64,000 bases of DNA, taken from assembly GCA_030168575.1 (NCBI GenBank), contig CP115555.1, positions 558,001-622,000 of the forward strand, read 5' to 3'. Position numbers and translations under genes: made by a program. Origin of the DNA: Methanomassiliicoccales archaeon LGM-RCC1 (GTDB lineage: Archaea > Thermoplasmatota > Thermoplasmata > Methanomassiliicoccales > Methanomethylophilaceae). Every line of letters starts with the position of its first letter. Position 1 is the first letter of the stretch. Positions 57,949 through 64,000 of this stretch are shown here, in pieces. Under the pieces are notes generated by a model. It did not search any database. It saw only the letters and a program-made list of their open reading frames with translations, and was not told the origin of the DNA.

Positions 57949-60900
57949 ATGAACAAGAAAGGAACAAGGTTCATGGCGATGATTGCAGTCCTTGCAATGT
58001 TCCTGGCAGGAGCGATCATCGTCGGACAGGATGAGGTTGTTGCAGACGGCAATGACGTCGTCCAGGTCACCACGCTGGGTGGAACCACCAGTAATTATTC
58101 GACATTCGGACAGGCGTTGTCCGAGGCAGAGTCAGGTTCGACACTGACGCTTTTGAATGATATCGATCTGGGTTCGGAAGGATATGTGATTTCGAAGACC
58201 CTGATTTTGGATCTCAACAATCATAAGATAACATCCCAGGCCAATAGCGATGAGAGCAACCATCGTACATTTAAGATCACAGGAACGGCCGATTTCACGA
58301 TAAAGGACCTCAGTGAATCCAAAGGCGGATCGATCGAGGTCAAAGGAACACATGACGGCAGCAGCATAACAGGGGCCTATGGGGCCATAAGGTTCGAGAG
58401 CAGCGGTACCCTGTATCTGAATGATATCAAACTGGTCAACGGGCCGATCAGTACCTCGGACAATCACATCTGGGGACTGAACGTCAAGATGTTGAACGGT
58501 ACCGCGTATATCGATAATGTGACCATCGAATCCACCGTAGGAGGTTGCATCGAAGTATCATTCGACGACGAGATCGTTGGAGCAACACCTGCCACGGCAT
58601 ACATAACGAACGGGAAGTTCACACAGAGCGGGCAGGACACAAGCACCTGGATTTCCACTGCGTTGGCAGTCTCCTATGGAGCAACAGTCGTGGTCGACGG
58701 CGTCGAGTATACGGCGCAGGCATCTGCCGTCTACGTGTACAGCTCAGGAGGCAATGTCATCCTGAACGACGGTACGTTCAGCGACTCCAACTCAGGGGCA
58801 GGGAACGTGATCATATCTAATGTTGACACCCAGACATATCCCACAGGGGCAGCGTTCGTTACCGTGAACGGCGGAACATACACCGGAAAACTCGGAGTAA
58901 GCAATCAGGAAGCATCCACATTGAAGATCGCGGGAGGGACATTTACGGATGATCCGTCTTCATATCTGGTAGAAGGAGCGACCGCCAAACTGATAGATGG
59001 AAAGTATGTGGTCACATCGGAGGCTGCACTCAACGGAATCCCGTATGGATCGCTGCAGAATGCCATCAACAGTGCTCAGAATGGTGACACGGTCACTCTG
59101 TTGAAGGATGTAGAGATCGGAACAAGCACAATTATCAGCATAAATGAGTCCATAACATTGGATGGTAATAATCACTCAATTACCGGATATTGGGATAGGG
59201 GGTATTCTAAGCCGACCATAGCGTTGAATTACGACAATAGTAGTTTGGGCTATTCGAAGAATAACGGCATATCCGTTGTATTGAAGAATTTGACAGTACA
59301 CAACAATTACAACTCTGCTAGTCCACGCCCTATAGAATTAAGAGGAGGAGTTGAATCCCTTACCATCGAGAATTGTGTAGTCTATTACGCAAGTGGGGGA
59401 GAGGCACCAGCCGACATCCAACCTATCACCATAGGTGGAGACGATACAGACTGGGACAGCATCACCAAGCTGAATATCAAGAATTCGATTATTTCAACGA
59501 AGGATCCACATCCTGATAATTGGGATCATACCGATGGATATGTGATTACGACATTCAATCCAGTCATCATCAATATAGACGATTCAAAATTATCCGGCTG
59601 GGCTAACTTCAACATCAAGGCCGCGAGTAGTTCTAAGGGGTCCGCAGGAACCGAGATCACCGTCACAGGTTCAACTCTGTATGCCGAGAATAGATATTCG
59701 GGAGAGACTAATGGTTATGGCCTGATGAAATTTGAGGATTCTGGAATATCCGTCAAGATTATTGACTCCAAGATCATCACGGATTCCACCACTGAGAACG
59801 AGCAGACATTCATCGATGTTGAGTCGTATGTGAATTCTCAGGCCGGTACTGTCAGATTGACTGGACTTAGCGTTGAGGTGGAATCGTCCGAGATATACAT
59901 CTATACTCCTTCAGCTGAGCTCGTATATGTGAATAATGGTGAGCTTTCTTTCATACTGAAAGAAGGCACGAAGACGTCTGTCGATTCATCCAGATATCTG
60001 GATGGCGGATACATGGCTCAGTACGATTCTTCTACGGGGCTGTACACAGTGACTTATTCTCCTGAGGCCAAGATCGGGGATGTGCAATATGATACATTGA
60101 TCGAGGCGATCGCCGCGGCCGTGAATGGGGATACGATAGAACTCCAGAGGGACATAAAGGTCTTCGAGCAGATCGTGATCAGCTCAGGGAAGTACATCAC
60201 GATCGATATCGGCAATTACGATATCATAGGCGATTACAACGGTAAGCTGATCCGCAACGAGGGATCGCTCACCATCAACGGTGACAACGGATGCATATAC
60301 AATACCGAGATTTCTGAACAGGGCCATGATGCGGTAGTCAACTACGGAACTCTCACCATCAACGGAGGCTGGTTCGGAGATTCAGATAACGACATGACCA
60401 ATGGCAACAACGTCAACAGGGGAGCAGGCGTCAGGAACCTGGGCGGGATCGTCACGATCAACGGCGGACACTTCACTGCGGGTGACAACTACCTGAACAG
60501 CGGTTGGGCGTACGCCATAATCAGCGGTAATGGATCTGAGAACGATTCCGGAGTGATCACTATAAACGATGATGCTGTCGTCTACGGACAGAACAACGGT
60601 AACATCGCTGTCAACAGCGGAAAGGTCATCGTGGACGGAGGTTCATTCTCCATCACAGGATCCGAATCTCATTACAATCTCTACACCAGTAGTGGTGCGA
60701 ACGCAGAGATCGAGGTCACGGGCGGAACATTCTCCAAATCTGCTAATGCTAGAGCATCCATATATTCGGAGAAGAGCGTGGTGATCTCAGGAGGTACCTT
60801 CCAGAACGCGGAAGCTACATCGGGCATGTATGTAAAAACGGACAGCGGAGACATCGAGATTTCCGGAGGAACGTTCAGTTCCGATCCCGGAAGTTATGTC

Positions 60901-63900
60901 GTCGATGAATTCGTGGCGACCTTCTCGGGAAGTAACTACACGGTCATCCCTGCGGCAGCTTCGCTGACGATCGGTTCCGAGACAACATACTACGAGACCC
61001 TTGCAGAGGCGTGGAACGCAGCTGTTGCACAGTCCGGTCAGGCGACCATAACCCTCCTATCGGATTCAGAAGGTTCCGGATTGGCCATCGCCGATGATAA
61101 TGCGTTGCAGATCGACGTCACATTGGATCTGAAGGGCCACAAGTACACCATAACCAAGGATAAGGTCGGATCCTCCGGAACCAAGACGCAGGGAATGCAC
61201 CTTGCCAACAAGAGCACAAACAATGTCGTGATCATCAAGAACGGGACCATAACATCCACGCTTGAAGGTCTCAAGATGATCATACAGAACTACTGCAACC
61301 TGACCTTGGATAACGTGACCTTGGATGCGTCCGTCATGGGATACAGCTACGCCCTGTCCAACAACAGCGGTACCGTTACGGTGACGGATTCGGTCCTCAA
61401 GGTCGCCGCAGGTAAGACGGCATTCGACGTGTACAAGTTCAAGCAGTACACAAGTCCCTCGGTCACATTGAAGGGTTCCAAGATCTACGGTAACATCGAG
61501 ATCGGAAAGGGCTCCACGGCCAGTGTCGTTGATACGCTCTGTCTGAAGATCGATGTTGGGACCGTGATATACGGTTCATTCGACGTCGATACTGACAGTA
61601 TGACCGAACAGTCCTGGGAGATCGGTAGCAAGAACACAGCTATTGCAGCGCCTGACGGATTCACATGGTCGGCGGATGCTGATGATGATGGTTACTACTG
61701 GATAAACGAGACTTCCACAGGAGTCGTTATGATCGATGCCGAGAGGTATGCGACGTTCGGTCTCGCGTACGCCGCAGCACAGGATGACGACACCTTGACC
61801 CTCCTGACCGATATCACAGAGGATATCGTCATCGGAAAGGATCTTATCCTCGATCTCAACGGCTATAAGATAACCAATGTAGGATCTCACACGATAACTG
61901 TTCAGAACGGATCCGAACTGACCATCATCGATACATCTGCTGGATCTACTGGAAAGGTCGACAACATCACTCACGGAAAGGCTGCCATCTACAACATGGG
62001 AACAGTGGTCCTCGGAGGAGGAACATACCTGAGATCGGCAGAGGCGGGAACATCCAGCAGCAACAACGGGGGCAATTCGTTCTACACCATACTCAACCAC
62101 GGAACGATGACTGTCAACTCCGGGGTCGTCGTGAAGAACGAAGGGAAGTTCTCCTCCTTGTTCGAGAACGGATACTACAGCTACACGAACAAGGATGGAA
62201 TAAACTCGCCTTCATTGACCATCAACGGAGGTACTTTCGACGGAGGATTGAACACCATCAAGAACGATGATGACGCCATTCTCACGATCAACGCAGGAAC
62301 ATTCAAGAACTACACCCAGGCGGCGTTCCAGAACCACAGTATCGCAACGGTGAACGGAGGAAGTTTCACCGTAGAGGGCTCGATCTACGCGATCGATAAC
62401 TGCGGTTGCGATGCGACCCATGATACCGGGGCATTGACCATCAACGGAGGAGAGTTCACAGGCAAGATCAATAACAGAAGTGCGTACGGGGTCATAACCA
62501 TCAACGGCGGAACCTTTGACGGAGTCTTCGTCATCAACGCCGGTGCTCAGGATCCCGTCGTTGCAGGCGGAACGTTCACGGACGTCAATGTCCTGTCCTA
62601 TCTCAGCAGTACAGCATCTTCCTACTCCGTGTACATCGACACGGACGGCACGGCACCTGAAGGCGTGACCATTCCTGCTGTCGCGAACGTAGTCATCAAC
62701 GGCGGAAAGACATTGACGGTATCCTCACCCATCATACTCTTAGGGAAGCTTAAGGTGTCCGGTACATTGGATTCATCCGTCGCCTACTTCGCTGCTGACA
62801 TCGGAACGGGCGCTCAGGTCATACTGAACACCGGAGCGGTCTGGAAGAACTCCACGGATGTCATTGTCGGAACTGGCGGTATATTTGAGCTTTCATCGGG
62901 TAGCGTCGTGCTTTACCCGAAGGACAATGCTATGGTCGCGAAGATCATCGGCAAGGCCACACTCACGCAGAATTACGACCTCGATACCGATGTGCTCGAG
63001 CTGGCCGAGGGAGCGGAACTCACTATTAAACAGAATGTAATATTCTCCGGAACCATATACGGTCCTCAGACTGTCGGTCAGGATGCCAATACTGATAACA
63101 TCATGGTTCTCAAGAACATCAAGTTCGGAAACGATGCCACCATAGTGGGAGGATCGCTTACCATCGATGGAGAGTTCACCCAGAACGGTGACGGTTCGAC
63201 GATAACCGTCACAGGTACCAATGTGAACATCTCAGGAACGCTCGATGCCTATGTGACACTGAATGTCGTTTACGGTGCATCCGTTACGTTCTCCGATTTC
63301 ACTCAGGAGGAGGATTCGACCATCGTCTTCGACTCTGATGCGGATGAAAAGAAGAACGTTGTCACGGCGGACAACTACAGCGTAGGTAACAACGTCACGC
63401 TGATAGGATTGCCCTACACCCTTGGTGGAACGACGGTCAGTTATGTCTACGACGGAGAGCAACATCCTGCCGGTACTCCAGCGATATCATATCCTGGATA
63501 TACTTTGGTGTCTCTGGCGTCCGATCCTGACAAGACAAGCTCCGGAAGCATTCAGACGGATGTCGGAAAGTATCACTTGTACTACATCCTGACTTTGAGG
63601 AGTAACGTGTCACCTTATACCGAATCGTCCTATAATATTGATTATGTCTGGACGATCACCAAGGCCGATCTGTCTGCAGCTACTGTCTCTGTCGGAGATC
63701 TTACCTACAACGGATCGGAGCTGTCGCCATCTGTGACGGCCACATTGGCTTCTGTCACTACCGGTTCGCCGACCGCGGGAACGGATTTCACCCTTTCCTA
63801 TTATTCAGATGTGGATTGCACCGTCCCCGCCACCGTGCAGGATGCGGGAACGTATTATGTCCTCTTGACACCCGTCGATGATGGGAACTACAAGAACACC

Positions 63901-64000
63901 GTCAGTAAGGGATTCACGGTGGACCGTGCCGCAGTCACCATCACGGCGAACGATAAGAACAAGGCATATAATGCTGCGGATCCGACGTTTGATGCTACGG
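57949..64000 (+). CDS. second giant surface protein, 3' end cut by window edge
   Basis: An open frame from ATG 57949 to the window edge, 2017 codons without a stop. The signal peptide ('MNKKGTRFMAMIAVLAMF') matches that of the first giant protein. The body is beta-helix repeats ('LTINGG..F', 'VTVNGGTYTG', 'IAGGTFTDDPSSYLV') with at least five larger modules 'x-A-L-x-x-A-x-x-G-D-T-V-T-L-L-x-D', near bases 58105, 59038, 60085, 60994 and 61750. From about 63,400 the repeats give way to MBG/YDG-type Ig-like domains ('VTITANDKNKAYNAADPTF'). A terminal anchor lies beyond the window. Likely a surface adhesin. Confidence 0.86.
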   Translation, partial: MNKKGTRFMAMIAVLAMFLAGAIIVGQDEVVADGNDVVQVTTLGGTTSNYSTFGQALSEAESGSTLTLLNDIDLGSEGYVISKTLILDLNNHKITSQANSDESNHRTFKITGTADFTIKDLSESKGGSIEVKGTHDGSSITGAYGAIRFESSGTLYLNDIKLVNGPISTSDNHIWGLNVKMLNGTAYIDNVTIESTVGGCIEVSFDDEIVGATPATAYITNGKFTQSGQDTSTWISTALAVSYGATVVVDGVEYTAQASAVYVYSSGGNVILNDGTFSDSNSGAGNVIISNVDTQTYPTGAAFVTVNGGTYTGKLGVSNQEASTLKIAGGTFTDDPSSYLVEGATAKLIDGKYVVTSEAALNGIPYGSLQNAINSAQNGDTVTLLKDVEIGTSTIISINESITLDGNNHSITGYWDRGYSKPTIALNYDNSSLGYSKNNGISVVLKNLTVHNNYNSASPRPIELRGGVESLTIENCVVYYASGGEAPADIQPITIGGDDTDWDSITKLNIKNSIISTKDPHPDNWDHTDGYVITTFNPVIINIDDSKLSGWANFNIKAASSSKGSAGTEITVTGSTLYAENRYSGETNGYGLMKFEDSGISVKIIDSKIITDSTTENEQTFIDVESYVNSQAGTVRLTGLSVEVESSEIYIYTPSAELVYVNNGELSFILKEGTKTSVDSSRYLDGGYMAQYDSSTGLYTVTYSPEAKIGDVQYDTLIEAIAAAVNGDTIELQRDIKVFEQIVISSGKYITIDIGNYDIIGDYNGKLIRNEGSLTINGDNGCIYNTEISEQGHDAVVNYGTLTINGGWFGDSDNDMTNGNNVNRGAGVRNLGGIVTINGGHFTAGDNYLNSGWAYAIISGNGSENDSGVITINDDAVVYGQNNGNIAVNSGKVIVDGGSFSITGSESHYNLYTSSGANAEIEVTGGTFSKSANARASIYSEKSVVISGGTFQNAEATSGMYVKTDSGDIEISGGTFSSDPGSYVVDEFVATFSGSNYTVIPAAASLTIGSETTYYETLAEAWNAAVAQSGQATITLLSDSEGSGLAIADDNALQIDVTLDLKGHKYTITKDKVGSSGTKTQGMHLANKSTNNVVIIKNGTITSTLEGLKMIIQNYCNLTLDNVTLDASVMGYSYALSNNSGTVTVTDSVLKVAAGKTAFDVYKFKQYTSPSVTLKGSKIYGNIEIGKGSTASVVDTLCLKIDVGTVIYGSFDVDTDSMTEQSWEIGSKNTAIAAPDGFTWSADADDDGYYWINETSTGVVMIDAERYATFGLAYAAAQDDDTLTLLTDITEDIVIGKDLILDLNGYKITNVGSHTITVQNGSELTIIDTSAGSTGKVDNITHGKAAIYNMGTVVLGGGTYLRSAEAGTSSSNNGGNSFYTILNHGTMTVNSGVVVKNEGKFSSLFENGYYSYTNKDGINSPSLTINGGTFDGGLNTIKNDDDAILTINAGTFKNYTQAAFQNHSIATVNGGSFTVEGSIYAIDNCGCDATHDTGALTINGGEFTGKINNRSAYGVITINGGTFDGVFVINAGAQDPVVAGGTFTDVNVLSYLSSTASSYSVYIDTDGTAPEGVTIPAVANVVINGGKTLTVSSPIILLGKLKVSGTLDSSVAYFAADIGTGAQVILNTGAVWKNSTDVIVGTGGIFELSSGSVVLYPKDNAMVAKIIGKATLTQNYDLDTDVLELAEGAELTIKQNVIFSGTIYGPQTVGQDANTDNIMVLKNIKFGNDATIVGGSLTIDGEFTQNGDGSTITVTGTNVNISGTLDAYVTLNVVYGASVTFSDFTQEEDSTIVFDSDADEKKNVVTADNYSVGNNVTLIGLPYTLGGTTVSYVYDGEQHPAGTPAISYPGYTLVSLASDPDKTSSGSIQTDVGKYHLYYILTLRSNVSPYTESSYNIDYVWTITKADLSAATVSVGDLTYNGSELSPSVTATLASVTTGSPTAGTDFTLSYYSDVDCTVPATVQDAGTYYVLLTPVDDGNYKNTVSKGFTVDRAAVTITANDKNKAYNAADPTFDAT

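Noticed and set aside
52238-64000. Repeats in the giant genes as a CRISPR array or tandem satellite
   Set aside because: The repeats are degenerate, in-frame protein repeats of variable length, without the constant repeat-spacer pattern.

Overview
The window reads as chromosome of a methylotrophic methanogenic archaeon of the order Methanomassiliicoccales, probably a host-associated Methanomethylophilaceae. This is inferred from archaeal information-processing genes (TFB, Spt5, SecE, L11/L1/L10/L12, PriS, PriL, Gar1, aEF1-beta, prefoldin alpha, FtsY), archaeal pathway genes (4-phosphopantoate-beta-alanine ligase, ADH synthase, Hps fused to an RraA-like domain), and di- and trimethylamine methyltransferase genes with an in-frame amber codon exactly where pyrrolysine (Pyl) sits. 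Only one of roughly 60 complete genes I checked ends in TAG, which fits a genome that reads UAG as sense.

Layout. 1-6 kb: a cut-off gene, small membrane proteins, a RelBE-like toxin-antitoxin pair with a palindromic operator, a zinc-ribbon membrane protein, tfb and gar1, an esterase, UPF0147. 6-10 kb: secE-spt5-rpl11, then rpl1-rpl10-rpl12 behind its own promoter and structured leader. 10-16 kb: a degenerate FtsZ/tubulin-like protein, a SpoU-type RNA methyltransferase, then a compact run of phosphopantoate ligase, SAH hydrolase, a PfkB sugar/nucleoside kinase, an AK6-type kinase and a CDP-alcohol phosphatidyltransferase, with start-stop overlaps. 16-25 kb: priL, a radical SAM enzyme, malic enzyme, an M20 peptidase, rpl18a-pfdA-ftsY, priS. 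25-30 kb: a TatD-like hydrolase, a metallo-beta-lactamase-fold protein without its metal ligands, and a probable nitrosative-stress module (HxlR regulator, Hcp, and a small cysteine protein) sharing a TATC-AAAAA-GATA palindrome; then HtpX. 30-39 kb: Hps-RraA fusion, a Sel1-repeat protein, an AbiE-type toxin-antitoxin pair, split GMP synthetase, purE, a nucleoside deaminase.

39.6-47.9 kb is the methylamine island. A MarR-type regulator is followed, on the same strand, by mtbC-mtbB(Pyl)-DMT transporter and two very small unknown proteins. Divergent from these lies a trimethylamine methyltransferase gene in which MttB (Pyl at codon 325) is fused through an Ala/Glu/Pro linker to its own corrinoid protein, followed by a second MttB homologue with glycine at the Pyl position. 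The 288-bp divergent spacer carries both promoters and a 14-bp palindrome.

48-52 kb holds three small translation-related genes and an AT-rich cassette with a DUF4365-like (PD-(D/E)XK nuclease-like) protein and an unknown partner. 52.2 kb to the right edge is two giant surface proteins (1821 aa, and more than 2017 aa and unfinished) with matching signal peptides, beta-helix repeats, and long 5' leaders with strong hairpins. I saw no rRNA or tRNA genes, insertion sequences or CRISPR array.
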